Origin: Lachnospiraceae bacterium AC2028
GTDB lineage: Bacteria > Bacillota > Clostridia > Lachnospirales > Lachnospiraceae
NCBI GenBank assembly: GCA_000702685.1
Contig: JNJD01000013.1
Span: forward strand, 1-64,000
Direction of reading: 5' to 3'
DNA: 64,000 nt
The notes under the pieces were generated by a model, which made no database searches, was not told the origin of the DNA, and worked only from the letters and a program-made list of their open reading frames with translations. Both the position numbers and the translations under genes were made by a program. Positions within the stretch are counted from its first letter, which is position 1; the number at the start of each line of letters is the position of its first letter. Below, in pieces: positions 8,176 through 16,557 of the stretch.

Positions 8176-10350
8176 ATGCTTGAGGATTTTCTGACAGATA
8201 TATATGAAAAGGCCATGACTTTGGAATTAATCAAGGAAGCATCCTATTATTCCAGCATCAGGCATATATATAATCGTAAGGATCTGTGGAATGAAGCAAC
8301 GGCATATATTGAAAAAATCCTTTACGATCTGAAAGAATCGGATATAAAAAAGGCTGCTGAACTTCTGGATGGAGCACAGAAGGCACAGGCCAGCTTTTCT
8401 AACTGGCACACTTTTTCGGCGGCGATAGATACCGAAGTGGTGCCTAAAGTCACCGAATATCTGAAAAAATTCACCGGAATAGAAGTTGATGACGGGAAGT
8501 GGACTCTGGAAAGCTCACAGACCGGATTCCTTACAATTAAGAACAATAAGCTTGGCTATCTGCACAGCCCTTCAGATCCGATGTGGGAGAGTTTTTTATA
8601 TGCCGAAAGCATATTTGACCTGGATGCGGATAACTATTATATTCTTGGCGGCGGCTTGGGATATTTGGCATATCAGCTCTGGAGAATGTCAGAAGGTGAA
8701 GCTGATATATATGTATTTGAAGTTGATAAGGAGCTGAGTGAATATGCCGAACTGTATGGCGTTCTGAGTTTTATACCTGAAGATAAGATACATGTCATTA
8801 CGGGTGATGATACGGACAGCATCCTGGAACAGTATCAAAAGAACAGGCCCGGTGAAAAGACTGTCCGCACTATTTATCACTGGGATTATGCAAATTATAA
8901 AGGCACATATGCGGATTATTTCAAGGTACAGATTTCCAATGAGGTTACCGGAAGGGCCTGTGAAGTCAGGTGGAGAAAGAATTATAATTCTAATATGCGT
9001 TTGGATCATAAATTCTTATCTGATCTGAATAAAAATGCATTTAAGGATGAGTGGGTAGTGGTTGGAGCAGGACCTTCACTCAATGATAATGTGGATTTTA
9101 TAAAAGAAAGCGTAGGCAAAAGAACTATCTGCGCTATTAATGCATCACTAAAATGGTTTAGCCGCAACGATGTACTGCCTGATGTATGTACGGTATGCGA
9201 TCCACTCGACTCGCTGATTCCCCATATAGAAGGCGTTGAGGGATTCAGCAAGGACATCCCACTGGTTGCTGATCCGATTGCAAACCGTGCATTTGTTGAG
9301 ATGTATAAAGGCCCCAGATATTATGTTTTTTCTACAGTGACCGCAATGACTGCCGGAGTTGATAAAGTTGTCGGAGATATGTGGGAGATTGGCGGTACCG
9401 TTACTAGTATGGCCATCGAGCTGGCTTACCGAATGGGGGCTAAAAAGATCCATGTTATCGGCGCGGATCTTGCATATCCCGATGCCGTGACTTATGCGGA
9501 CGGTGTTGGACATGATGTTGGAAAGTGGAATGTTAATGAAGAAACCGTGGTATCGGTTGATGACAAGATGATTCCAACGTCCATCAAGTTCTATGAGTAC
9601 AAGACTATGATCGAGGAACAGATAGCCGCGTACCGGAATGTGGAAGTGATAAACCGATCACTTCACGGTGCATATATAAACGGAACATTCTGCGGTCAAT
9701 GGTGGGAAAATCTGTCGGTTGATTCCGATGTAAATGCTTATTCCAAATTGTTCGAAAAGCTAAAACAGGATAGTAATTTATTGAATTGGAGAAAGAAGTA
9801 CTATATCTTCTGGCAGCTCATTGCGAGAATGGAATCTTTGGGAGTAAGCTCGGACCCGGATACTGAGACAATAATAGATGATGCATATAAGGCGATTTAC
9901 GAGTCTTTCAAAAGTGAACTGAGTTGGGAGATGCCATCAGCCGGGATCAAATCAAAAGGTCAAACCTATATTTTCACGGATGAGTACGCAGATGATAAAG
10001 ATACGGTTTCAAAAAGGGTGCTGAATATAGCAAAGGCTGAGTCGGACAAGAATCAGAAGATTCTGATCGTGAATACTGCCGAGAAGTTAGGCGGAGAGAA
10101 GGTCCCGCTTCATGACTGCATTGAGGCACGGAAGAATAAAAAAACGGAGTCGGTTGATACTGTATTTTTGGGCAATCGGTCATTTACATATTTTCAGTTT
10201 CCTGAGGGAATGCCCGACATAAAGTATTACAGGGCTTTTCTGGATTCCATATCCGAAAGCATCCCGGATAAAATGATCTTGGCGTCAAAATTCAGTCTTA
10301 TCGCAGATTATTGCAGTGAAAAGATGGGCGTATCTTTTGAAAAAGTATGA
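8176..10350 (+). CDS. DUF115 / motility accessory factor (Maf)-type flagellin glycosyltransferase
   Basis: 724 residues. The central domain begins at about residue 292 with WVVVGAGPSLNDN and continues through ICAINASL and VIGADLAYPDA (about residue 427). This matches the DUF115/MptE-like domain found in Maf proteins, which transfer nonulosonic acids or other sugars to flagellin. The N-terminal 250 residues contain a separate region with a GGGLGYLAYQLW motif. The C-terminal 150 residues are not recognisable. Ribosome site GAGGTG. The GT2 gene follows after 12 bases, so the two form an operon. Position and family make this the strongest evidence that the block modifies flagellin. The transferred sugar is not shown: no pse or leg genes lie in the window. 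Confidence 0.83.
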   Translation: MLEDFLTDIYEKAMTLELIKEASYYSSIRHIYNRKDLWNEATAYIEKILYDLKESDIKKAAELLDGAQKAQASFSNWHTFSAAIDTEVVPKVTEYLKKFTGIEVDDGKWTLESSQTGFLTIKNNKLGYLHSPSDPMWESFLYAESIFDLDADNYYILGGGLGYLAYQLWRMSEGEADIYVFEVDKELSEYAELYGVLSFIPEDKIHVITGDDTDSILEQYQKNRPGEKTVRTIYHWDYANYKGTYADYFKVQISNEVTGRACEVRWRKNYNSNMRLDHKFLSDLNKNAFKDEWVVVGAGPSLNDNVDFIKESVGKRTICAINASLKWFSRNDVLPDVCTVCDPLDSLIPHIEGVEGFSKDIPLVADPIANRAFVEMYKGPRYYVFSTVTAMTAGVDKVVGDMWEIGGTVTSMAIELAYRMGAKKIHVIGADLAYPDAVTYADGVGHDVGKWNVNEETVVSVDDKMIPTSIKFYEYKTMIEEQIAAYRNVEVINRSLHGAYINGTFCGQWWENLSVDSDVNAYSKLFEKLKQDSNLLNWRKKYYIFWQLIARMESLGVSSDPDTETIIDDAYKAIYESFKSELSWEMPSAGIKSKGQTYIFTDEYADDKDTVSKRVLNIAKAESDKNQKILIVNTAEKLGGEKVPLHDCIEARKNKKTESVDTVFLGNRSFTYFQFPEGMPDIKYYRAFLDSISESIPDKMILASKFSLIADYCSEKMGVSFEKV

Positions 10351-10362
10351 GATGAAAAAAAT

Positions 10363-11163
10363 ATGAGCAGAGTTACCGTTATCATCCCAACTTACAACAG
10401 GGCGGATATTATAGAAAAATCCATAAGAAGCGTGCTTGATCAGACGTATGATGATTTTACGCTGATCATAGTTGATGATTGTTCGAAGGATAACACGGAG
10501 GAAGTCGTCAAGGGCGTCGGTGATGATAGGATAATCTATCATAGATTATCCGAGAACAAAGGCGCCGGCGGAGCAAGGAATGAAGGCGCACGCTTGGCTG
10601 ATACGGAGTATATCGCGTTTCATGACAGTGATGATCTCTGGCTTCCGGACAAACTTGAAAAGCAGATAAAGTATATGGATGAGCATCCGGAAGTTTGTCT
10701 GGTTTACGGGAAAATGAGAGTTAACACTCACGATGATTCCTATGCATTTCCGAATGAATCGGTATCGGGTGACCTTGAAGGGGATATTTTCCCTTGGCTT
10801 CTCAGACGAAATTCAATCGGCACTCCGGTCATGTTCCTTAGGAAAAACTGTTTTGAGGATGTCGGTGGATTTGACACCTCACTGAGATGCCTTGAAGACT
10901 GGGAATTTGCGATAAGGTTTTCCAAGAAGTTTAAGATAGGGTATATCGATGACATTCTTATAGATACCTATCCATCGGATGCGGGAGTATCCAGAAATGT
11001 CGGTGCGTATTATGAGACAAGATGCAAAATGATCTCACAATACAGAAATGAGATGATCAGTCTCGGAATCTTTGATGAGGTTGTTACCGACATGTTCAAG
11101 ATTGCCGAAAAATCCGGCATTCTTCCCCAGGTTCAGAAGATGTTGATGAGTTACCTGGCTTGA
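10363..11163 (+). CDS. Family 2 glycosyltransferase
   Basis: 266 residues, GT-A fold. It begins VTVIIPTYNRADIIEKSIRS, with VDDCS at 38-42 and the metal-binding HDSDD at 87-91; LEDWEFAIRF is the acceptor-side motif typical of GT2 enzymes. Cytoplasmic, with no transmembrane segment. The ribosome site is weak (GATGAAAA), so coupling to the upstream DUF115 gene is plausible. It closes the modification block and is followed by the terminator at 11181. Donor and acceptor unknown. Confidence 0.88.
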   Translation: MSRVTVIIPTYNRADIIEKSIRSVLDQTYDDFTLIIVDDCSKDNTEEVVKGVGDDRIIYHRLSENKGAGGARNEGARLADTEYIAFHDSDDLWLPDKLEKQIKYMDEHPEVCLVYGKMRVNTHDDSYAFPNESVSGDLEGDIFPWLLRRNSIGTPVMFLRKNCFEDVGGFDTSLRCLEDWEFAIRFSKKFKIGYIDDILIDTYPSDAGVSRNVGAYYETRCKMISQYRNEMISLGIFDEVVTDMFKIAEKSGILPQVQKMLMSYLA

Positions 11164-11180
11164 TAAAATTTTTATATCTA

Positions 11181-11207
11181 AAAGGAGACCACCCAGTCTC
11201 CTTTTTT
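11181..11207 (+). terminator. Rho-independent terminator closing the glycosylation block
   Basis: AAAGGAGAC and GTCTCCTTT form a 9-bp stem with a six-base loop, followed by T residues. The stem core is the same as in the flagellin terminator at 1048. Confidence 0.92.
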
Positions 11208-11232
11208 GAATTATTATAAAAAAAAATATGGC

Positions 11233-11267
11233 TTGATGGGTGGTGGCATATATGATACCATATATGC
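11233..11267 (+). promoter_or_regulatory. hicAB promoter with palindromic operator
   Basis: TTGATG (11233-11238), 17 bases, TACCAT (11256-11261). A perfect inverted repeat, GCATATATG (11246-11254) and CATATATGC (11259-11267), covers the spacer and -10. This is the expected place for autorepression by a toxin-antitoxin complex through HicB. The palindrome is seen; its use is inferred. Confidence 0.65.
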
Positions 11268-11279
11268 AAGAGGTATTAT

Positions 11280-11543
11280 ATGTCCACATTAGAAAAGCTT
11301 AAAAAGAAGCTATATGAAAAGCCGGTGCGAAACGATCTTACGATAGATGAAGTAGTTCGATTGGCGAAAGCATATGGATGTACAATTGTTACAGGTGGAA
11401 ATCATCAGATAAGGATAGTATATAAACCTACCGGAACAGTAATTCCGTTACCGTGTCATGGAAAAACCGTAAAAGAAGCATACATTATTGAATTGAAAGA
11501 ACTCTTTACTGAAATAGAGAATATGAATGGAGGAAAACTATGA
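11280..11543 (+). CDS. hicA: HicA-like mRNA interferase toxin
   Basis: 87 residues with the double-stranded RNA-binding-like fold expected of HicA. The segment GGNHQIRIVYKPTG (residues 39-52), followed by IPLPCHGKTVKEAYI, matches the family's G-S-H-H ... I-P-x-H-x-x-K-E order. The usual catalytic histidine is kept (NH), but the second histidine is replaced by glutamine. The gene is slightly longer than typical HicA because of an N-terminal extension. It is followed directly by hicB with a four-base ATGA overlap. It is predicted to cleave mRNA when HicB is lost. Confidence 0.78.
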   Translation: MSTLEKLKKKLYEKPVRNDLTIDEVVRLAKAYGCTIVTGGNHQIRIVYKPTGTVIPLPCHGKTVKEAYIIELKELFTEIENMNGGKL

Positions 11544-11896
11544 TCAAGTATCCATTTAAGGTATATCAAACCGAAATAGAGGGTCATATATTCTGGATTG
11601 CCAAGAGCAGTTCTCTTAAAGGCTGCGTAGGTCAGGCAGATATTATGGCCGATGCCATAGCCGAGCTGGAAGAGAACGAGAAGGCATGGCTTGAAACTGC
11701 GAAGGAAACAGGAATACCTATTCCGGAAGTGCATATTGAAATAAATGAGAATTACAGCGGCAAACTGACTCTTCGGCTTGCGCCTTATGTACATATGCAG
11801 GCTGTTATGCTGGCTCAAAGGGAAGGCATAAGCTTGAATCAGTATATTAACAACGCTGTAGTTTCACAGAATTCAGCTTTAGAAGCTATCATGTGA
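11540..11896 (+). CDS. hicB: HicB-like antitoxin
   Basis: 118 residues. The N-terminal part is the degenerate RNase H-like domain that binds HicA (GCVGQADIMADAIAELEEN). The C-terminal part, KLTLRLAPYVHMQAVML then GISLNQYINNAV, is a ribbon-helix-helix DNA-binding domain typical of HicB. It probably neutralises HicA and represses the promoter at 11233 through the palindrome. The ATG overlaps the hicA stop; AATGGAGGAAAA gives a strong ribosome site. Confidence 0.85.
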   Translation: MIKYPFKVYQTEIEGHIFWIAKSSSLKGCVGQADIMADAIAELEENEKAWLETAKETGIPIPEVHIEINENYSGKLTLRLAPYVHMQAVMLAQREGISLNQYINNAVVSQNSALEAIM

Positions 11897-11923
11897 TCTT
11901 TTAACGGATATGATCAAAGTATT

Positions 11924-12232
11924 ATGAATACGGATATGACCAGAAAACCGACTCATCCCGGATGCGTATTTCTTGAAGATGTAATGAAACCCAGAAACCT
12001 GTCTGTAACCGAAGCTGCACGTTTGCTTGGTGTAAGCAGAAAGGCTTTATCTGAATTCGTTAATGAAAAGGCAGCACTTAGCCCTGAAATGGCACTTAGG
12101 ATTAGCAAGGCAACGGGCACATCTGTTGAAAGCTGGATGAATATGCAACAGAAACTCACCCTCTGGTATGCTATGCAGAATGAACCGGATAACGTGATTC
12201 CTTTTCCTCTTCCCATAGTAAAGGAAGGATGA
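11924..12232 (+). CDS. HigA-type antitoxin (XRE family), orphan
   Basis: 102 residues. It begins with the HigA family signature KPTHPGCVFLEDVM, followed by a helix-turn-helix (VTEAARLLGVSRKALSEFVN) and SPEMALRISKATGTSVESW. HigB toxin genes normally lie immediately upstream of higA; here the upstream neighbour is hicB and no HigB is seen. It is either a solitary regulator or an extra antitoxin. The ribosome site is poor. A second in-frame ATG lies at 11936. Closed by the terminator at 12249. Confidence 0.82.
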   Translation: MNTDMTRKPTHPGCVFLEDVMKPRNLSVTEAARLLGVSRKALSEFVNEKAALSPEMALRISKATGTSVESWMNMQQKLTLWYAMQNEPDNVIPFPLPIVKEG

Positions 12233-12248
12233 TCATAAGCACAGATCG

Positions 12249-12276
12249 AGGAGACCCCCGCGGTCTCCTTTTTCTT
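12249..12276 (+). terminator. Rho-independent terminator after the antitoxin cluster
   Basis: AGGAGACC and GGTCTCCT form an 8-bp stem around a five-base loop, followed by TTTTT. It is the third terminator in 12 kb with the GGAGACC/GGTCTCC stem. Confidence 0.92.
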
Positions 12277-12357
12277 TAAATAATTAGCACATTACCATTC
12301 TAGCATTTTTCACAAAATCTCCCTTTCATTTTTATATATCAATTGCACAATAAAAAG

Positions 12358-12405
12358 TTTACTTATTAATTTGTTTCTGCTACTATTTACTAAAAGAAAT
12401 AGTAG
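12358..12405 (+). promoter_or_regulatory. Promoter and operator of the sugar ABC operon
   Basis: TTTACT (12358-12363), 17 bases, TACTAT (12381-12386). A perfect inverted repeat, CTACTATTT (12380-12388) and AAATAGTAG (12397-12405), lies on the -10 and the predicted start point. That is a typical repressor site. No regulator gene is adjacent. Confidence 0.65.
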
Positions 12406-12506
12406 TATACAAGTATGGTAAAACAGCAATAATTGAGAACAACACCGCTTCAGTACTGCTATTGAAAGACACTAAACTTTGCATTTATATGCATCGGGAG
12501 GTAATC

Positions 12507-13556
12507 GTGAGCCAAAGATCCGAAATCAAAAAGCAGAATGTCAAAAAGGCAAATGCGAAGGATGCGGCAGCCGAAAAGACGGATCTCAAAAAGTCCGATC
12601 TTGAAAAGCCCGTTCCTGCAGAACTTGACTTTATTCCGCAGAAAAAATCCATGGCTGTCTATCTTAAGAGATACTGGCAGCTTTATCTGCTTCTGTTCGT
12701 ACCCATCGTGTATTTCATTGTTTTCAAGTACATACCTACCGCTTATGTATCGATCGCATTCAAGAAGTACAGTATCGTGCAGAGCATTTTTGAGATGCCT
12801 CTCGCGGGCAATCACGGCTTTGAATATTTCATCAAGGCTTTCAAGAACAGGGACTTCCTTTTTGCACTCAGGAATACGCTTGTACTTAACCTGCTCGATA
12901 TCCTGATAGGTTTCCCGGTGCCCATTATCTTTGCACTTCTTTTGAATGAGCTTCGTTTCAAGTTCTTCAAAAAGACTGTCCAGACCATAGCATACATGCC
13001 CCACTTCCTTTCATGGGTCATCATCTACGGTCTTGCACTCCAGCTTTTTACTCCGGATAACGGACTCATCAACATGGTCCTCAGACATTTCGGACATGAT
13101 GCCATTCCTTTCCTCAACGAAGGACACACATGGGTGGCAACATATATCGGGCTTGGAATCTGGCAGTCATTCGGATGGAACTCGATCATCTATCTGGCTG
13201 CGATCTCCGGAATCTCACCCGAGCTTTATGAAGCTGCATCTGTTGACGGTGCGGGAAGATTCCAGAAGATGTGGCACATAACCCTTCCCGGCATCAGACC
13301 TACCATCGTGGTACTTCTGATCCTGGCACTCGGTAATGTCCTCGGCTCCAATTTCGACAGACCCTTCGTTTTCCAGAACAACCTGGTAATGGAAAATGCG
13401 GAGGTTATCTCGACCTTCGTATATAAATACGGTATCAAGGCGCTTCAGTTCTCCCTGACAACCGCAGTCGGACTGTTCCAGTCCGTCATCAACGTCATAT
13501 TCCTGGTGCTTGCCAACAGCTTCTCAAAGCGTATGGGCGAGCGTGGACTACTGTAG
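12507..13556 (+). CDS. Sugar ABC transporter permease (LplB/UgpA-like)
   Basis: 349-residue inner-membrane protein with about six membrane spans. The permease EAA loop is clear: EAASVDGAGRFQKMWHITLP. The first 45 residues are lysine-rich and cytoplasmic. The GTG at 12507 is chosen because GGGAGG lies five bases before it; in-frame codons further upstream have no ribosome site. It belongs to the LplB-YtcP-SBP type of carbohydrate importer, which uses a shared MsmX-like ATPase. No ATPase gene is present here, as is usual for the type. The substrate is probably an oligosaccharide or a glycoside. Confidence 0.9.
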   Translation: MSQRSEIKKQNVKKANAKDAAAEKTDLKKSDLEKPVPAELDFIPQKKSMAVYLKRYWQLYLLLFVPIVYFIVFKYIPTAYVSIAFKKYSIVQSIFEMPLAGNHGFEYFIKAFKNRDFLFALRNTLVLNLLDILIGFPVPIIFALLLNELRFKFFKKTVQTIAYMPHFLSWVIIYGLALQLFTPDNGLINMVLRHFGHDAIPFLNEGHTWVATYIGLGIWQSFGWNSIIYLAAISGISPELYEAASVDGAGRFQKMWHITLPGIRPTIVVLLILALGNVLGSNFDRPFVFQNNLVMENAEVISTFVYKYGIKALQFSLTTAVGLFQSVINVIFLVLANSFSKRMGERGLL

Positions 13557-13565
13557 GAGGCTGTC

Positions 13566-14453
13566 ATGGAAGAAACAAGCAGAGAAATACATTCCATAAA
13601 AACCAAGATAGGAGACTGGGTCATAGTTTTCATCTGCGTGCTGATCGCTCTTATCTGTCTTTTGCCGATGGTGAACCTGCTCGCAAGATCGCTTTCCGGC
13701 ACGGACTACCTGTTAAGGCACGAGGTATACCTGATCCCCAAGGGACTTAATATCGATTCCTATGTTACGGTCCTCAAGGATCCCAAGTACATCAAGGCAT
13801 TCGTCTGGACGGTTTTTCTTACCTTCGTATGCACCATCCTGAGCCTTACGATGAGCACACTCTGTGCATACCCGCTCATCTTCCCGGCATTAAAAGGAAG
13901 AAAGGTGATCAATGCGTTCATCACGATCACGATGTTCTTTAACGCAGGTACTATCCCTAACTACCTGCTGATGCAGAGACTGAATCTGCTCGACAATCCG
14001 CTGGTACTGATCATCCCGAGCTGTCTGAGCGTTTACAACATGATCATCTTAAGGAGCTTTTTCTACGGAATACCCGAGTCCTTGAGAGAGTCTGCGGAGA
14101 TAGACGGTGCGAGCTACTTCACGGTTCTTCTGAAGATATATATACCTCTTTCAAAGCCGGTTCTCGCAACACTTGCTCTTTTCTACGCAGTAGGAAGATG
14201 GAACGGTTACTCGGATGCACTCATGTATATGAAGAACAAGGATTTCTATCCACTGCAGCTTCTCATGTACAACATCCTGAACAATATCAACCAGGTAGAG
14301 GTTGCGGCGCAGGAAGGCTTCACTTCACCGGGACTTAAGGAATCGCTCAAGGCAGCGATCGTCATGTTCTCAACGATCCCGATCCTGTGCATCTATCCTT
14401 CACTTCAGAAGTACTTCATCCAGGGCGTTACGCTCGGTGCAGTCAAGGAGTGA
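13566..14453 (+). CDS. Sugar ABC transporter permease (YtcP/LplC-like)
   Basis: 295 residues with about six membrane spans and the EAA motif ESAEIDGASYFTVLLKIYIP. It is the second permease of the heterodimer, nine bases after the first with a TAGGAGG ribosome site. The C terminus PSLQKYFIQGVTLGAVKE is characteristic of this subfamily. Confidence 0.92.
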   Translation: MEETSREIHSIKTKIGDWVIVFICVLIALICLLPMVNLLARSLSGTDYLLRHEVYLIPKGLNIDSYVTVLKDPKYIKAFVWTVFLTFVCTILSLTMSTLCAYPLIFPALKGRKVINAFITITMFFNAGTIPNYLLMQRLNLLDNPLVLIIPSCLSVYNMIILRSFFYGIPESLRESAEIDGASYFTVLLKIYIPLSKPVLATLALFYAVGRWNGYSDALMYMKNKDFYPLQLLMYNILNNINQVEVAAQEGFTSPGLKESLKAAIVMFSTIPILCIYPSLQKYFIQGVTLGAVKE

Positions 14454-14516
14454 TACTTACAAGTTTGAGATTTTAGCGGTACAAAGCCGTTGAAATAAAG
14501 TTTAAAGGAGGAAAAA

Positions 14517-16229
14517 ATGAAAAAGAAAGTTTTGTCATTACTTCTTGCCGGCTCTATGGTCCTTTCCATGGCAGCCTGCGGAAAAACAGCTGACAACCAG
14601 CCTGTAGGCGTTCCCGAAGTAGGCACAGTTGATCAGAGCACCTTCGAAGGCGACGGAACCGAGATTGAGGGAGGAAGCAGCTCCGAACTCGTTGACGGAA
14701 GATTCGCCGAGACCAGACACATCACCGTTGAGATCTACGACCGCGGAAATGACGGCGGCACCGATCCCACCAACAACATGTACACCGAGTACATCAAGAA
14801 GGGTATGCTTGAGGATCACAACGTAGAAGTTGAGTTCGTAGCAGTTCCCCGTTGGACCGAGGTTGATGAGATCAACAACCTTCTCGCAGCAGGCACCGCT
14901 CCCGACATCTGCGTAACCTATTCATATCCCACCATCCAGACCTATGCAGGAATGGGCGGCGTTCTCGATCTTCAGAACTTCGTAGTTGATTACAAGAACG
15001 ACATCCCCAACCTCTGGAACTGGCTCGGAACCACCAATATGTATTGGGATAAGAGCGTTACCGACGGAACCCTTTGGGCAATCGAAGGAAAGAGAGCTAA
15101 TAACAACCGTATCGTATGCTTCATGCGCCAGGACTGGCTCGATACTCTCGGACTTGATGCTCCTACCAACAGACAGGAGTTCTATGAGTGCATCTGCGCA
15201 TTCAGAGACAATGCCGATACCCTTCTTGGCAAGGATGCTTCCAAGATGGTTCCTTTCTCGGTTTCCTACGATGTAGGCTGGAGAGCAGCTCTTCTCATTG
15301 AGTCGATGATGGATCCCAACATCACCGACAAGGAGCTCTATGTTAACGGTTTCGATGACAGAAAGCTCACCCAGAACGGCACCAAGGATGCCCTTAAGAT
15401 CCTTAACCAGTGGTACAACGAAGGACTTATGTGGAATGATTTCGCTCTTTACTCATCAGGCGATTCTACCGAGGATGACATGATGAAGGCCGGCTATGTC
15501 GGAGCATTCATGCACAACTGGGATTATCCCTTCAGAAACGGCGAAGATTCCATCAACGCTAACCTTGCAAGACTTGTAGGACCTGAAGCTAAGTTCGTAG
15601 CAGTTGACTGCTTCGAAGCTTCCAACGGACAGATCATCAAGTACACCGACTCAACTGCCGGCGACAGAAAGATCTTCTTCCCTTCAACCAATGACGAGCC
15701 TCTTGCATCACTCCTTTACCTTGACTGGATCTCCGATCCTTCACACATCGAGTACCTCCAGATCGGTGAAGAGGGAGTTAACCATGAAGTACTTCCCGAC
15801 GGCGCTTACACATTCATGGCTGCTACCGGCGAAGCTATCATGAACTCCGGACAGAACATCGATATGACCATTACCTGTAACGGACTTTGCCTGTCAACTC
15901 CCGAACTTACCGTTGCTTCACTTGCCAACAACTATCCTCCCTGCGATCCTGCAGATGTAGCTCGTGCTAATGAAGTTGCCAACAACGGTAAGAAGCCTTC
16001 TAAGAATTCCAAGATCACCGCTATCGCGGCTGAAGAGGGAATGGGCGAAGCTCTCAATGCAAAGAGAGATATCATCTATGATACCGTAGTTGTATGCTCA
16101 CCCGAAGAGTTCGACGCTAAGTGGGACGAGCTTATGACAGATTATCTCAATGCAGGCGGACAGGCTATCATCGACGAGAGAGCAGCAGCTTGGGAAGCTC
16201 TCTATGGTGACAAGACCATGCTTGACTGA
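14517..16229 (+). CDS. Extracellular sugar-binding lipoprotein of the ABC importer
   Basis: 570 residues with a lipoprotein signal peptide. The lipobox is LSMAAC, with the lipidated cysteine at residue 21. The size and the pattern of the mature part (PDICVTYSYPTIQTYAGMGG near the N-terminal lobe; NTxxDExLASLLYLDW-like block near 400) fit the LplA-type family 1 solute-binding proteins. AAAGGAGGAAAAA precedes the start. Codon choice is strongly biased to preferred codons, which suggests high expression. Terminated at 16273. Confidence 0.92.
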   Translation: MKKKVLSLLLAGSMVLSMAACGKTADNQPVGVPEVGTVDQSTFEGDGTEIEGGSSSELVDGRFAETRHITVEIYDRGNDGGTDPTNNMYTEYIKKGMLEDHNVEVEFVAVPRWTEVDEINNLLAAGTAPDICVTYSYPTIQTYAGMGGVLDLQNFVVDYKNDIPNLWNWLGTTNMYWDKSVTDGTLWAIEGKRANNNRIVCFMRQDWLDTLGLDAPTNRQEFYECICAFRDNADTLLGKDASKMVPFSVSYDVGWRAALLIESMMDPNITDKELYVNGFDDRKLTQNGTKDALKILNQWYNEGLMWNDFALYSSGDSTEDDMMKAGYVGAFMHNWDYPFRNGEDSINANLARLVGPEAKFVAVDCFEASNGQIIKYTDSTAGDRKIFFPSTNDEPLASLLYLDWISDPSHIEYLQIGEEGVNHEVLPDGAYTFMAATGEAIMNSGQNIDMTITCNGLCLSTPELTVASLANNYPPCDPADVARANEVANNGKKPSKNSKITAIAAEEGMGEALNAKRDIIYDTVVVCSPEEFDAKWDELMTDYLNAGGQAIIDERAAAWEALYGDKTMLD

Positions 16230-16272
16230 TCTCAGTTGAGATATAGTTAACGGTTCAAATTCTTTTTTCACG

Positions 16273-16306
16273 GCGGTGCTCCGATCAGGCGGGGCACCGC
16301 TTTTTT
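16273..16306 (+). terminator. Rho-independent terminator of the sugar ABC operon
   Basis: GCGGTGCTCC (16273-16282) pairs with GGGGCACCGC (16291-16300), one G-T pair, followed by six T residues. Confidence 0.93.
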
Positions 16307-16344
16307 AGAGGCTTTCGCCCGCCCTTATTTATGGGGTAAAATCC

Positions 16345-16373
16345 TTGCAAATAAAGGCGATTTTTTGTATAAT
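16345..16373 (+). promoter_or_regulatory. Promoter of tRNA-Val
   Basis: TTGCAA (16345-16350), exactly 17 bases, TATAAT (16368-16373), about 50 bases before the tRNA. With the terminator and the tRNA this accounts for the 328-base gap between the ABC operon and mraY. Confidence 0.75.
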
Positions 16374-16424
16374 ATCCGAGTGGCTGGAAAGAGTCCTTAA
16401 TAGGAATTTTATTCCCGGTCAGAT

Positions 16425-16498
16425 GGGATCATAGCTCAGCTGGGATGAGCGTCCGCTTGACGTGCGGGAGGTCACAGGTTCGAACCCTGTTGGTCCCA
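16425..16498 (+). tRNA. tRNA-Val (anticodon GAC)
   Basis: A cloverleaf can be drawn by hand. The acceptor stem is GGGATCA/TGGTCCC. The D arm contains AGCTCAGCTGGGATGAGC. The anticodon stem TCCGC/GCGGG closes the loop TTGACGT, giving anticodon GAC. The T arm is ACAGG-TTCGAAC-CCTGT. The discriminator base is A (16498) and CCA is not encoded. The A discriminator agrees with the U expected to pair with it in the valS T-box at 26963. Confidence 0.95.
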
Positions 16499-16557
16499 TT
16501 TTTTTCATCCTCTGCAGGCTAAGAGTGCAGAGGATTTTTAATTTTCTGAGGTGAGAG

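Noticed and set aside
16371-16405. Second tRNA-like sequence (CCGAGTGGCTGG resembles the D arm of tRNA-Ser/Leu)
   Set aside because: No anticodon or T arm follows and the segment lies between the promoter and the tRNA-Val; a chance resemblance.
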